64,000 bases of DNA from Osedax fenrisi. Its lineage: Eukaryota; Annelida; Polychaeta; Sabellida; Siboglinidae. Shown here piece after piece: positions 1 to 12,460 of this stretch. The stretch lies in contig OZ025243.1 of assembly GCA_964019155.1 (NCBI GenBank), forward strand, positions 15,491,788 to 15,555,787. Direction: 5' to 3'. The position numbers and the translations under genes were made by a program. Each line of letters begins with the position of its first letter. The stretch's first letter is position 1. The notes below the pieces were generated by a model that had not been told where the DNA came from, did not search any database, and saw only the letters and a list, made by a program, of their open reading frames with translations.

Positions 1-60
1 ATAGAAGTACGCCTACTAAATAGGGGGAATCTACACCACGACAAGGAAGCTCGTAGAACA

Positions 61-150
61 CACGCGTACACGATAGTTGGCGTGCGACGTGGCTCGCGAG
101 TGACGCACGCACACGTGACGTGACGCCCGCACACGTGACGTGACCACGTG
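61..150. repeat. 20-bp tandem repeat rich in CACGTG and TGACGT
   Basis: A unit of the form TGACGCmCGCACACGTGACG occurs at 101-120 and 121-140, followed by a partial unit (TGACCACGTG). It contains E-box (CACGTG) and CRE-like (TGACGT) words. The first 200 bases are clearly more GC-rich than what follows. This could be an edge of a promoter or a minisatellite, but no coding frame is visible next to it. Confidence 0.5.
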
Positions 151-300
151 TTTGTCCGTGGGCGATAATTGGCGATATTCGATTACGTGTTCAATGATCA
201 TTTAATAATGTTAATTATTCGCCGCATATAAATCGAAATTGAAGTATACGAATATTATAAGAACATGGACGTGCATTCTTACATTAGTGGTCATTTCTGA

Positions 301-312
301 TGACCTCTACTA

Positions 313-353
<41 letters not shown>

Positions 354-494
354 TATATAATGTTTTACGTATTATATTTTATATATTATTGATAAATGAT
401 TTATTTAAGCAAATATATAGTCGAAATATATTATCGAATGTATACTATATATAAAGTAATATCATTGAATACATTATATTATAAAATCCTTGAT

Positions 495-537
<43 letters not shown>

Positions 538-1107
538 ACACTAAATACTTTCTATATCTACTTCGCCCCTCATAAGGAGCTATAGATGTCAATGCATAAC
601 ATATATAGGTGTGCAGTAACAATTCACATTAAACTAATATATCGATGATACATTGTTAAATATTATTGTTTATTTATAAATCTAGATGTTGAATACTATA
701 ATTTACGTATGTGCATTTCTTATCTATAGATAATTTATACTTGATCTTGTATTAATAATTAGCCAATAAGTAACTTTATTATTCTGTATGTATAATGTAC
801 AAGATAGAATGCCTGATTAAAAGTGTATGCGTCTTATACATGTTAGATATTGCCATATATATTCTTGGTTTGATTTATATATATTGTTATTGTTATTGTT
901 ATTTTTATTTGGTGGATTCCTTTCATCCCATCCAGGAACTTAGATGAAGTTTTCACTTATAACCATATATGGCTCTAATGTCCCTTCGAAGCCGCTCTCA
1001 TGTTAAGGCATCCCTGGTTTTAACGAGAGCCGATCATTTATTTATACACAATTATATAAGATCACTTCTAAATAATATTTTAAGACCCATTTTATAAAAT
1101 TAATTAA
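301..1107. other. AT-rich spacer with (AT)n tracts
   Basis: No gene is visible. (AT)n tracts lie at about 315-346 and 497-532. A slightly less AT-rich patch at 930-1035 has no open frame or recognisable family. Confidence 0.6.
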
Positions 1108-1172
1108 TGGTCCGGACGAGGCTCGAACCCGTGTCCTACTGCTTGTGCGCCTTAGCCACTGAGCCACACATG
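1108..1172 (-). repeat. tRNA-like fragment (Arg-like A and B boxes)
   Basis: Read on the minus strand there is an A-box-like TGGCTCAGTGGCTAAGGCG and a B box GGTTCGAGCC. The T-stem pairs well (ACGGG with CTCGT around a TTCGAGC loop) and the sequence ends in ACCA. The anticodon arm is too short and the 5' flank does not pair with the 3' acceptor strand, so this is not a working tRNA gene. A tRNA-derived SINE head or a tRNA pseudogene is most likely. Confidence 0.55.
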
Positions 1173-1175
1173 CAG

Positions 1176-1214
<39 letters not shown>

Positions 1215-1560
1215 GTATAATATTGTTCCTCATTTTCTATAATCTTATTGAGTTAATCACTATTGGTCCGACAATTTTTGTAATCTAAAAATAATGACTT
1301 ATTAATTTGTGCTGTGTTGTATTAAATATCACATATGAAAGGAAATTTGTGCTTTACTTTTGGGAATATCTATCTACATTACATCTAAAATACAATCATG
1401 ATGTCAATTATGGAATAAATTCACGCGAAATTCATATATTATCTTGTTTTGAAATATTCTTTATTTGCGTTTATAAACGAAAAATTAACATTCGAATGTA
1501 CGATCAGTAAACATTCATACATAAATAGCTTATATATTTATTAGTATACAATTCAAGTAT

Positions 1561-1676
1561 TATGATGATGATGATGATGATGATGGTGATGATGATAATG
1601 ATGATGATGGTGATGATTACGATGATGCTGGTGATGACGATGATGATGATGATGATGATGATGATGTTGATGTTGA
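1561..1676. repeat. (GAT)n microsatellite
   Basis: Runs of GAT/TGATGG units with scattered interruptions. No open frame of interest. Confidence 0.9.
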
Positions 1677-1833
1677 TTATCCATATATTATAATAACATA
1701 TTACAATAAATATTAACTATACGCATACATTTTATTATTTATATTAATTGTTATAGATCACAACAATATACCCCAATATTAAATATTGGTCAACACCCGA
1801 TTAACGTGACGAGTATACGACGCACACTCGTCA

Positions 1834-1942
1834 CTTACCAGTTAGTTTATCTATTGTTACGTGTCACCCTTCCACGTACACTGTACGACATACAGTGTAC
1901 GTGGAAGGGTGACACGTAAAAATAGATAAACTAACTGGTAAG
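1834..1942. repeat. 52-bp-arm inverted repeat with 5-nt spacer
   Basis: The left arm 1834-1885 and right arm 1891-1942 are reverse complements with one mismatch across 52 positions, separated by CGACA. The inner halves are fairly GC-rich (GTGTCACCCTTCCACGTACA). The outer halves are the first unit of the adjacent minisatellite. It can form a long hairpin or cruciform. Confidence 0.92.
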
Positions 1943-2205
1943 ATAATGATACACTAGAGTAGATAAGCTAACTGATAATATAATGATTAACTATAAGAGA
2001 TTAAATAAGGATACAATATAATAGATAAACTAACTGATAAGATAATGATAAACTAGAATAGATAAACTAACGTATAAGATAATGATAAACTATAATAGAT
2101 AAATTAACTTATAAGATAATGATAAACTATAATAGATAAACTAACTGATAACATAATGGTAAACTAGAATAGATAAACTGATATGCTAATGGTAAAGTAG
2201 AATAA
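1918..2205. repeat. Minisatellite, unit about 35-45 bp (AGATAAACTAACTGATAAGA)
   Basis: Imperfect tandem copies of a unit reading approximately AGATAAACTAACTGATAAGA plus TAATGATAAACTAGAAT run rightward from the hairpin. The unit length varies through small deletions. Confidence 0.75.
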
Positions 2206-3194
2206 AATAAAATGATTTGAAATGAAATAAGTATTACTAAATAGATAATATATTATCTGTACAAGGCAAACTAATGTTACATAACAATCACTATAATATA
2301 TTACAGTAGTAATATAGAAATATCAATAATAAACGTTGTTTATTTAATTTAATATAAACGATATAAACGAAATAATATGTATAATATACTGTATTCATAT
2401 AATACTTATAATATGTATAATATACTATCTGTACATATAATATGTAAATGGAATAGTTATGGATTTTTAAAACGTTAATAATTTCATTCCATGATAATTT
2501 CGATTTGTTCTAAACGTAGTGTACGATAAACATAGTATATATATTTTTTATTTTTTATTTTTTATTTGATATATATTGTATTCAATGAGTATCGTTACTC
2601 CTAAATTGGATACACTATTCAGGTTACAATGTACAATATACGATTGTACAGTGTACATTGTACATTGTACAATATACAGTGCACATTTGTTATTAATTAA
2701 GCTTAATAAAGTTAATATAATTAAAGTTAATTTAGATATGCCAATTAATACAAGTATGTTTATACGACATTGTACAGTGTACATTGTACATACTAGGTAC
2801 ATACTAGGTACATACTATATGTGTAGGAATACCATGTAACTATTGTACATACATAGTAATATAACTATATAGGTCACGCACAGATAGTAGACGCATACTA
2901 GATATTTTAGGAGACTGCACTTTGTACACAAATTTTATTCAAGTACATTAATCTATGAATAGTTACATATTTATATTATAATTATTCTAATAAATGTAAT
3001 ATTATATAGAGCAATACATATTACCTATGTATAAAATACGTTCATACACGCATACACATATGCGCACACTGTACGCCGTACATTATACGTTGTACTAGTA
3101 TATCTTACGCCTATATTAATATATTCAATAATTTAGATTGACGTATCTGATTTCATAACTACATTTTACGCCTCTCTTCACACTTATCCATAGC
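2206..3194. other. AT-rich spacer with nested GTACA/TGTAC palindromes
   Basis: No gene is visible. At 2625-2695 and 2765-2815 there are overlapping short palindromic words (TGTACAGTGTACATTGTACA, CATACTAGGTACATACTAGG). They create overlapping spurious frames on both strands. Confidence 0.5.
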
Positions 3195-3664
<470 letters not shown>

Positions 3665-4588
3665 ACTCGCCAACATTAGCACTTTCGTGCCATTAATAGT
3701 AGCGATGTCTCACTGCTACTTATGATTAGGTCGGTCAATGCGCATGTCCTTCATATACTCTATATTACGTAACACCACTATAGCCGACCCCATTACGTAA
3801 TCTATTGTTGTGTCGGCAGCCTTACTTTCGCTCAAGGGGGAAGAGATACCGGTCACGAGTTATTACTAAGTAATCAGCGAGGACACTAAGTAGTTATACG
3901 AGAGTGTGTCCTCGAGGACATCGCCCTTGAAGCGATGACCTCTACACACACACACGCGCGTGTTTTAACGCTATACGTGTGTAGGTATAGAATATTAGCG
4001 GGGATTTACTTGTCCTCGGTTGGATACGATACGACCTTTCTAAAAATAGATTTAATGTTATTTCTAAATTAGCCTACAGAGTAATAATATAACACGTTTG
4101 TAGTAAATATATATATATATATATTATAATAGTGAAATATATTGCACTGAATAATATATCTTATATACAAGATATATTATTTTGTGTATACTATTAATTA
4201 TGTTTAATTAATACAATGTATATAATTTAATACATATACACTTTCCCTGGAAAAATGTTCGGATCTTTAAACATTACTACTAATATTAAGCACACACTCA
4301 TACACACACGAACACACACACGAACACACACACACACACACACACATTGCATAGAATATTAACGGTTCCACATGCCATATTATCATACATAGCAAGATTG
4401 TATTACCAATTAGTGTCCTTACTAGACTGTATCACTATAAGCTACGATATCGGGAGTGTAGCTTCGTTATAACCGGGCTTCTCGCAGTAGAATGCGTCGT
4501 GTATAACGTACTAGCGTATAGGTTAGTACGTTATATACGACTGTATTACGTACACCGTCTATAACGAAAATAAAGCTGCGTGTAAAGT
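3665..4588. other. Spacer, moderately GC-rich at 3665-4020, (CA)n at 4303-4346
   Basis: No supported gene. The first 350 bases have balanced composition and short inverted words (GTCCTCGAGGAC near 3908) but no long frame. A (CA)n tract with CGAACA interruptions follows at 4303-4346. Confidence 0.5.
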
Positions 4589-4776
4589 TAGTTTAGAAAG
4601 CGGTTTATAAAAACGATTCCTATATTTATATTATTATTTATATTATTATATTAATAGTTTAGGAATCGGTTAATATGAAACCGATTCTTAAATTGCTATA
4701 GGAATCGGTTTATTTGAAACCGATTCGTAAACTATTACCATTGGAATCGTTTTCATAAACCGCTTCCTAAACAAAC
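4589..4776. mobile_element. Nested foldback element (GTTTAGRAAGCGGTTTAT ends)
   Basis: The ends are inverted: GTTTAGAAAGCGGTTTAT on the left matches the reverse complement of ATAAACCGCTTCCTAAAC on the right. Inside are further inverted copies of AGGAATCGGTTTATTTGAAA with ACCGATTC, so several hairpins nest in under 200 bp. A related AGGAATCGG copy lies just outside at 4832-4841. No coding capacity. Probably a small foldback or MITE-type element. Confidence 0.6.
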
Positions 4777-4850
4777 TTTACAGGAATCTGTTTTCCAATT
4801 TGAATCCGATTCCTATAATAAAATCGTCGTAGGAATCGGAATTTGTTTAA

Positions 4851-5262
4851 CTGTGTACGATTATTCGCAAACCTCTAACAAAACCTCTAACAAAACCTAG
4901 ATTATATTCGTAATATGGCGAACATTCTTGATAGTGTTGCATCATCCTGAGATTACAATATAATCTCTGCATTACTTACTTCTATATATCAAACTATAGT
5001 TATATAGGTACACATATAGGACATAGAAGGACATGTCGAGTGTCGTAGCTCGACAGTCGTTGTTATAGTGCCGCGCATGCGTAATACTGATATCGATTGA
5101 GGAGGGCAGGAAGTGCGCAGGACAATGGAGCCGAGGATAAGACACGCATGCGTGCTACGCAGAGATAACGTGGCGGGTGGTCTATTGTCTACCACGTGGT
5201 GTACAGGGCTAGCTTAACTCCGCAGGTACCCACTGTGCTAGACTACCACTGGAAGTATACTA

Positions 5263-5300
<38 letters not shown>

Positions 5301-6009
5301 TATATCGTCCTCCTTGTTTCGTTACGTCATTACTGTTAGTTTATTATCTTCTAAATAGAATATATATCTTCTAAATATCAGCTAATAACCTACTACTTTT
5401 TATGTTATACGTATTACATTATATACACATATACGCACATAAACATCAATATATATATATTTATACTTATATAATATATTAACTAAATAGATAGTAATGC
5501 ATTAAAAGCTGTTATACATAAATGTGTATATTATTAAAACACAATCATTAAGTATCGGTCATAGCCGTTAATCAACTGCAGTTAATAAGCGGTAGTCAAT
5601 GTAATACTATAGTATAATAATATACTATAATATAATACTACTGTATACAGTATTATGAATTACTTCAGGTTATAACACAACAGTGTATATATATATATTA
5701 GTATGTATAGGGAATACTAGTATTCTATACTTTATCTTCTATAGAAGATATATATATATATATATATATAGAATATTTACCTATAGGTAATCATTAACAT
5801 GTCATTTAAGAGGTTAACTATGTCCTCGACAGTTACGAGAAAGTGTGTGCATGCATTCACTGAAAATCTCACTTCGATCCTATAGGAATATATTACAAAC
5901 ACAACTGTATCAATATATAAATATATATTATCTATAAATAGTTTATTATCTATAATTATATATATATATATATATATTCTTTAGAAGAGCGCTGGCTATC
6001 GTAACTTAC
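4851..6009. other. Spacer with a GC-richer patch and (TAG)n
   Basis: At 5030-5235 the sequence is GC-richer and holds CGCATGCG words, but its only long frame (minus, 68 codons) has no recognisable motif. A short (TAG)n tract lies at 5263-5300 and (AT)n at 5745-5770. If the exon at 6010-6571 belongs to a real gene, its downstream exons should be sought here and further left. Confidence 0.45.
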
Positions 6010-6571
6010 ACGTGGCCACGAATTGACCACGACTTGACCACAGTGGTGTTGCACTAACCAGGTATCTGAGTTGCATGGGGTTCAGGTGTTGCGTGGCGAG
6101 CATGGGGTGTTGGGCGAGATGCCCCGTTGCCTGGGTTAACATGGCAGGGTGGTGTGGCTGGGGTGCAGTGGTCAACGCCATGTGAGGGTGGTGGTGTTGG
6201 GCCTGGTGTTGGGCGTGGGTGCCGGCGGTCAAGAACTGCCCGTCCAGCAGTTGCTGGTAGTACATCTGAAGCGCTATGGCGTCCATGTCTCGGAAGCGAC
6301 GTGATTCTGCGAGACGGTTCGATAATTCTATACGGTTCGAGAAACGGCGAGATGGTTCGAGATGGCGCGTGATATCGTCTGCGCTCGACACTTTCTGCTG
6401 CGAGATGCTCGCTGACTTATCTATCACTGCGGCGTATCGACGAGGAGTCTGATCGCCGATCGGATCCATCGAATCGGATACGGAGGCCGTCGCTCTCGCT
6501 CTCGCTCCCGATCCGTTTCGGTGACGCGAGATTAACTCGTTTGCGGTCGTCGACGTGTTTATTTTTCATCT
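6010..6571 (-). CDS. Probable first exon of a Gln/His-rich protein gene
   Basis: This is a sharp GC-rich island in AT-rich DNA. One minus-strand frame starts at ATG 6469 and is open for 157 codons to 5996. An N-terminal half rich in Arg/Ser is followed by MDAIALQMYYQQLL and then a Gln/His/Pro/Ala-rich tail (AQHQAQHHHPH, APQPHHPAM). A consensus splice donor (ACGT then GTAAGTTA) lies at 6009-6010, so the exon probably ends at 6010 in phase 1 and the last few codons of the open frame are intronic. A second frame from ATG 6571 reads MKNKHVDD then a SESESESD-rich stretch for 52 codons and stops inside the exon. It could be an upstream ORF or the real start. The composition suggests a nuclear regulatory protein, but no domain is recognised and no downstream exon was found. 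Confidence 0.55.
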
Positions 6572-6663
6572 TTTTGCGGATCTAGATGCTAATCTGCGCG
6601 CGCGCTTGATTCTGTGATGTGGCGGAGGTATCCACAGAGAGAGAGTAAATATTTATACTTTTG

Positions 6664-6752
6664 TTTATACGACGAGAGCTAACTGGAGTGGGAGAGGAAG
6701 GGTGAGTGGAGACTGGAGTGGGGACTGGAGTGGAGATTGGAGTGCATTGGAA
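6664..6752. repeat. GACTGGAGTGGG short tandem repeat
   Basis: Units of about 12 bp (AACTGGAGTGGG, GACTGGAGTGGG, GACTGGAGTGGA, GATTGGAGTG) lie just upstream of the GC-rich exon read on the minus strand. It could be promoter-proximal, but nothing proves that. Confidence 0.6.
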
Positions 6753-7024
6753 GTGGTGTATGTATACCCGTATTAGCATATATTAGTGTGCATTAGTATA
6801 TTTACAGACATATATTTATATATTAGGCAATATATAATCTATTATGTAGTATGTATATATTAATTTATATTAATAATGAGATATTTGTAATAACTTTATA
6901 GTGTTTATCCAATACACACATACACACACCCACACACATGCACCCACACAAACACAAACACCCGCGCACCCGCACACTATGTATACAGAGAGCCGCACAA
7001 CCATTCCTCTCGGCATTACAGTGT

Positions 7025-7070
7025 ACTCCATGCAATCTATAGGTTAGACATGCTATACCATGCACCATAT

Positions 7071-7159
<89 letters not shown>

Positions 7160-7200
7160 GGTGCATGGTATATATGTGTAATCTATAGATTGTATGCATA
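7025..7200. repeat. Inverted repeat with an (AT)n loop
   Basis: The word ATACCATGCACCATAT on the left (ending near 7070) is matched by its complement ATATGGTGCATGGTAT on the right (from about 7156). Outer words AATCTATAGG and its partner also match. The loop is about 80 bp of pure (AT)n at 7073-7153. Strong cruciform potential. Confidence 0.8.
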
Positions 7201-7755
7201 CATACATCATGCCGTATACTGTACTCTATAGAGTAATATAGAATAGTAATATAGACTAATATAGTATACTAATACACTATATAATATAAACGAAATCACC
7301 ACAATAAAGGGTAGTTGATCTGAATTCTAAATAAAGCCGCTTAAGGGGCTAAGATTAAAGCGGTTTTAGATTAAACTCTTAAAGATTACCGTTATGTTGA
7401 TAGATACGCGTATACGTGTATGAGTCTATAAGTCTATATATATAGACTTATATTCGCGACGATTGACAATGTCGATAAAGCGAATAGTAACTCGAATATT
7501 CGTGTGTACTTTGTTGTATATATATACACTGATATACGCTGATATATACACTGATATACGCTGATATATCGGCGATATTGATGTCATGTGATGCACGGTA
7601 TTCTATTCTAGAGAACACCAGGCCCACATTACCAAGTTGTTTGGTAATACGCGTACAGCAATATCTGCTAATGTGGACGATAGGATCCACCTACTTAAAT
7701 GGAAGTTTGCAGACTTTTATATAGAATTCATACGAAGACCAAGGGACCCAGCAAA
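7201..7755. other. Spacer, no supported gene
   Basis: Short direct repeats of TATACACTGATATACGCTGA occur at 7520-7570. An 80-codon minus frame covers it but shows no motif, and I do not call it. Confidence 0.4.
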
Positions 7756-7759
7756 AATG

Positions 7760-7870
7760 AACAGCTTCATAACATCCTATAACTGCCTCATATTACAGCA
7801 TATGTGAATGATGTAACAAATAATGATGTTTGTATAAGGCTATTATGAGGATGTTATGATGCTGTTAATG
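7760..7870. repeat. Inverted repeat, arms about 29 bp
   Basis: AACAGCTTCATAACATCCTA at about 7760 is complemented by the sequence ending AGGATGTTATGATGCTGTT near 7867, with few mismatches. No coding capacity is visible. It may be a foldback remnant. Confidence 0.65.
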
Positions 7871-8356
7871 TTAGCTGGGGATACCTAACGTGCTATGCTG
7901 ACGACGAGGTTAAGGACTAAACCTGAATGTTGTATCACTTTTACATCGATTAGGACGCAGGATGTGAAGTTACTGGTATTCGAGGTACGTTCAGTAATTC
8001 GGTTGTCGATATATTAACCAGAATATAGCTTATAAGGAGCAAATTCACAATATGTGAAGTACACACCTACATGAGATCCATATTAGAGTTCGGTGATTTA
8101 CTCGGACGTATAATAAATGACGGAATATTACTAACAAACATACGGTAACTAATAGTAGATAATTTATTAATACAAATGGAACATAATAGAGGCCCGAACC
8201 ACGCGGAACCTCGCGGAACCTCACTGAACATATCACTAATAGTAGAAATACAATATTTGACTTTAACAGAGGAAGTACGATCAGTAACTATTGAGATGAA
8301 CTACACTAGAGAAGATCCTTCAATGCCAAGCTCATTAATTAGTTCAATAAGTATAT

Positions 8357-8424
<68 letters not shown>
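8357..8424. repeat. (AT)n microsatellite
   Basis: Nearly pure TA repeats, giving false Ile/Tyr frames on both strands. Confidence 0.95.
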
Positions 8425-8428
<4 letters not shown>

Positions 8429-8544
8429 TATATAATGCACTTGATAGGTCCAGTATACCGCTATTTAAGTAAGTGTGGTCAATAATCAAGACATTTTATT
8501 AGAATATGAGTATATATATACTCTGGTATACCCTATAGGGTTCC

Positions 8545-9514
8545 AGTAAATTGTTATACTAAATCTATTGTGGGAACTGACGATGGTGATACTAAATTTA
8601 TAAACATCTCGGGTGGAGTTTTGCAAGGTGATACACTTGCTCCTTTTCTTTTCATAATTTGTCTTGACTATGTTTTGAAGAAAGCATTAGACCGAAATAA
8701 TGATCTTGGGTTTAACCTCATTGAGAGAAGGAGCAAAAGATACCCGGCAATACAAATTACAGATGTGGACTATGCGGATGATCTAGCTATAGTAACCGAT
8801 AAAACCAATGAAGCAATAGTACTTTTACATAACATTGAAAAGGCTGCAACAGAAATTGGGCTACTGGACATACTGGAAAGACGAAATTTATCAGTATAAA
8901 TAAAGGAATAAATGATGTTATAAAAAGACTAAACGGTAAGAATATTAAAGAAGTTTCTGGTTTTAAGTATCTTGGGAGCTACATCCAGTCAACAGAAAAA
9001 TATCAATATCAAATTAGCTCAAATCTGGGCAGCCTTAAATGTGATGAACTCTATATGGAAATCTAGACTATCTGATAATATGAAAAGAAATTTTTTCAGA
9101 GCAACTGTTGAGTATGTGTTAATATATGGTTCTGTTAGTTGGACTCTAATAAAAGCGCTTGAAAAAAGACTCAATGTAAATTATACTCGAATGCTGCGTG
9201 CCATCCTAAACAGATATTTGAAAGATCATCCTAACAATAAAGATATATACGGAAATATACCGGAAATTTGCAAGTTGCAAAGATTGCGTTTTTCTGGGCA
9301 CTGTTTGATTTCTAAATTGGAACTGGCATCGGATGTTATAATCTGGCAACCTACTCATGGTAAAAGAAAAAGAGGACAACCCCGCAGGACCTACGTCGAT
9401 CAGCTGGTTGACGATACACTCTGTGATGTAAACGAAATAAAAAAGGTGATGGAAGATAGAGATGGTTGGAGAAAGATGGTTAAAAACTGCCGAGCAATAT
9501 CGACATGGTAAGGT
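8545..9514 (+). pseudogene. Frameshifted non-LTR retrotransposon RT fragment
   Basis: The 3' part of a LINE ORF2. The RT palm is visible: the B motif as SGGVLQGDTLAPFLFII and the catalytic YADD in DVDYADDLAIV. After 8860 the frame shifts: 8870-8985 reads on in another frame as GFKYLGSYIQS, then returns to the first frame by about 8985. The C-terminal part reads RRTYVDQL and DRDGWRKMVKNCR before TAA at 9509-9511. Right after the stop comes GGTAAGGTAAGG, the same kind of 3' tail seen at the LINEs of 22173 and 42255. It is 5'-truncated and inactive, and resembles the 22173-23507 element in its GVLQGDTLAPF motif. Clade assignment needs a tree. Confidence 0.88.
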
Positions 9515-9748
9515 AAGGTCAATTGTTATTGTCAAGATAACCTATAAGTTTGTAACTATCGGCTAACAATACTTTCCATTATTAAATACTTGTGGGAAGT
9601 CGAGATGTTATTATGACATTATGATAAATTACGTTATATGTACATTATATGTACATTATATCACAAAGAATACATAATTATACGTTGATATCAGATGTAC
9701 ATATGTATAATATTTACATCATATATTTGTATACATATTATTATAAAT

Positions 9749-9792
<44 letters not shown>

Positions 9793-10551
9793 TATATACA
9801 TAATAATTGCTATACTAATTACATAATATTGCATAGTTCTTAACGATCCGCCTATATAGTCTGTATATATTCGTAGTTATCAGGAGTGGTTCCAGGGGCT
9901 AGGTGTATCAGCCTTTTTTTATTTTACATCATTTTATTTAAATGAGAATGTATTTAAAAGCTTATTGTACTACCACTTTGCCGTAATAATCAAATAACGG
10001 TTCTTCTCGGAATATTATGTCGGCCCATCTGCCACACTATAATTAGGTATATTGTTATTGTAAATACAATCTGTTCATCAATTTGAATGAAAATACGGCA
10101 TTGGTAAATCATATTTCAAGTAAAAATTTCATGAATATCACTGAATTGTATATAAGAAAATTATTTAATGAAATTGTATTGTAATAACAATGGATGTTGA
10201 TCAGAAAATATATGTGAATTGTATCTATTTACGTGAAACAAATTTTAATTATGAATAGTTTGAAATATAGGCGGCAATCATCGATATAAATAAAATATCG
10301 ATGGTGGCAATACTATCGTTTTAAATAAGTGCAATAGCGAATTGTATAATTTTACATTGAATCTATTCATTCATTATATTTATAAAATAATGTTATTCTT
10401 AAAACGAACACTATAAATTCAATATGTATGGTATTCAAACATATACATAACTTTTCATTTATATAGTATTATATTTTTCAAATTAACATGGATGCTTTGG
10501 TATCAAAAAATATAAATTAAAAATATAATTAAAATAAATAGTTATCAGTAC

Positions 10552-10658
10552 AGGTGGCGCAATTTTTCATTAATTTCATAGATTCATAAGAGTGAGGTAT
10601 ACCTCAGTAAAGAGATATTTAGAGAGTAAAGATATATCTTTACTACGGAAAATCTTTG
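10552..10658 (+). mobile_element. Decayed relative of the 454-bp 7-bp-TSD element (right end)
   Basis: The sequence GATATATCTTTACTACGGAA then AATCTTTG at 10631-10658 matches the right terminus of the elements at 46847 and 56708. The word AGGTGGC upstream matches their right-hand interior. The rest is unrecognisable. Confidence 0.4.
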
Positions 10659-11148
10659 CCAGCATCCGTTGTTGTTATATTATGATACATTCTTCAAATT
10701 ATAAACATAAGTAAGACCTATTTTGCATATTTATACACATAAATCTACTTAATTATAATGTCTATGACCGATACTACTTCATAATTAAAACTAAATTCTA
10801 ATGTCTTTGGTAATCATATAATAATTATTTAATTTATAATCTTTACTAATTTACAAATTTATTTATAAAAATTAATATTATGACATTTAAAAAAATAAAA
10901 TGAGTAAAAGAAAATGTTATCAATGCATGCTTTTTTTTACAAATCCGACTGTAAATGATAAAGGTTAGCTATACAGATTAAATTTAATAATCAATTATAT
11001 ATTTAACTTAAATTTAACTTAACTTATTACAATTGTAATAATTAATATAACTATCATATCCAATATTCAATATAATATTTTATAGAAAGGTAAACAGAGG
11101 AGGTAAACAAATACATACATAAATACACCTATACACACGTGTACGTTC

Positions 11149-11189
<41 letters not shown>

Positions 11190-11196
11190 CAAATAT

Positions 11197-11267
11197 TATA
11201 GATTTGTATTTTACCAAACCTTTTTAGCAAACCTATTTACCAAATGTTTGTAAACTATAAATCTATG
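11197..11267. mobile_element. 71-bp mini inverted-repeat element
   Basis: The left end TATAGATTTGTATTTTACC and right end GTAAACTATAAATCTATG form imperfect inverted repeats around about 35 bp. The right 18 nt (11250-11267) are identical to one arm of the 38-bp palindrome at 57143-57180. The left arm matches the arms of the element at 34546-34605. Confidence 0.6.
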
Positions 11268-12117
11268 ACGCACAGTGTGCGTCGCACGTACATATTAATA
11301 AACAGTGAATTCAATAACATAAAGCATGCGTCATAAGCTACGACATTGTATGACTCATCCATTACATAACGCGTCGTAACTCGCGGGTAATTCACATTTA
11401 TATTCAGAATTAGTAAGGAATTAGGATATTTATTAAAGGAATTAAGGGATCACTTTTATTTGATAAATTAATGTTAACTACGACCTATAAGCGATACACT
11501 TGAGATATAATGTGGAATGTGATACTCTTAGATATCGTTATATAATAGCTGTTCATTCTAAATAACGCGTATACATATGTTCCTTATTTTATAGTACACT
11601 ATAATGTATACAACTGTATACAACGCAGCGATGTAATTCATTATGTTTTAAATCATATTATAATATATATATATATATATGATATCAAATTATATTTCTA
11701 TTAGAGTATAAAGTGTAAATATTTTATAATATATATAAGTAAAAAGAACGGGCTATTCGAGGAGATTCCAAATCCAATGAATAGGGTCGATTTCGACTAC
11801 AAAGAGGTATTTCATGATGTGTACTTTCTCGATGTGGAATAAACTACCCCTGTTGATAGGAAGTGTTCTTTCAATTTCAGTATTCCACAAAAACACTGAA
11901 TAAACATTTTTTATTATAATTATTTATTTTAATTATTATTATTTTATTAAATGTGGATAATCGTTTTCACTATTATTTAAGTGTCTAAATGCAATATTAT
12001 TATTATTAGTATTATTATTATTATATATATATACAATAACTCGAGTTATTGTAATCTAGATCTAGAAATGTCAAACTATATATATATATATATTGATTGA
12101 ATGTTTATTTAGACACT

Positions 12118-12183
<66 letters not shown>

Positions 12184-12379
12184 GTCGCCATATCTTAGAC
12201 ATGTCAGAATTATAATATAGTTGAATATCCAATCACATGACTATATATGCAAATGTCGATATCTCAGATATGATTCGTCTGTCTCTTTAATGTTGATATT
12301 TCAAGAGTTAACTGTATATATAACAATATAACTACTGGTATGTTTACGTTATTCTATGATTAGTGATCGATTGATTCTA

Positions 12380-12460
12380 AATCACGACCAGTATTAAATC
12401 ACGACCAGTATTACGCAATAACGACCAGTATTACGTAATCACGACCAGTATTACGTAACC
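12380..12460. repeat. Tandem repeat of ACGACCAGTATTACGTAATC
   Basis: Four consecutive copies with units of 17-20 bp and small variants (TTAAATC, TTACGCAATA, TTACGTAATC, TTACGTAACC). Confidence 0.85.

Larger units (their letters stand above)
9541..12379. other. AT-rich spacer without genes
   Basis: No supported coding region. It contains (AT)n tracts at about 9758-9795, 11156-11182, 12066-12092 and 12121-12178. It also holds a decayed relative of the 454-bp element at about 10552-10658 and a 71-bp inverted-repeat insertion at 11197-11267, listed separately. Confidence 0.5.

Noticed and set aside
1108..1172. Functional tRNA gene
   Set aside because: Acceptor strands do not pair and the anticodon arm is too short.
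1042..1233. 63-codon minus-strand frame
   Set aside because: It crosses an (AT)n tract and the tRNA-like fragment; no protein signal.
2548..2839. Overlapping frames on both strands
   Set aside because: Both are produced by dense TGTACA/GTACAT palindromes.
4989..5195. 68-codon minus-strand frame in a GC-richer patch
   Set aside because: No motif, no splice support, and start and stop lie in simple sequence. It remains only a weak candidate.
6127..6372. 81-codon plus-strand frame opposite the Gln/His-rich exon
   Set aside because: Gly/Val-rich complement of the CA-rich coding strand; no splice signals or motif support.
8176..8489. Opposing frames rich in Ile/Tyr
   Set aside because: Both come from an (AT)n tract.
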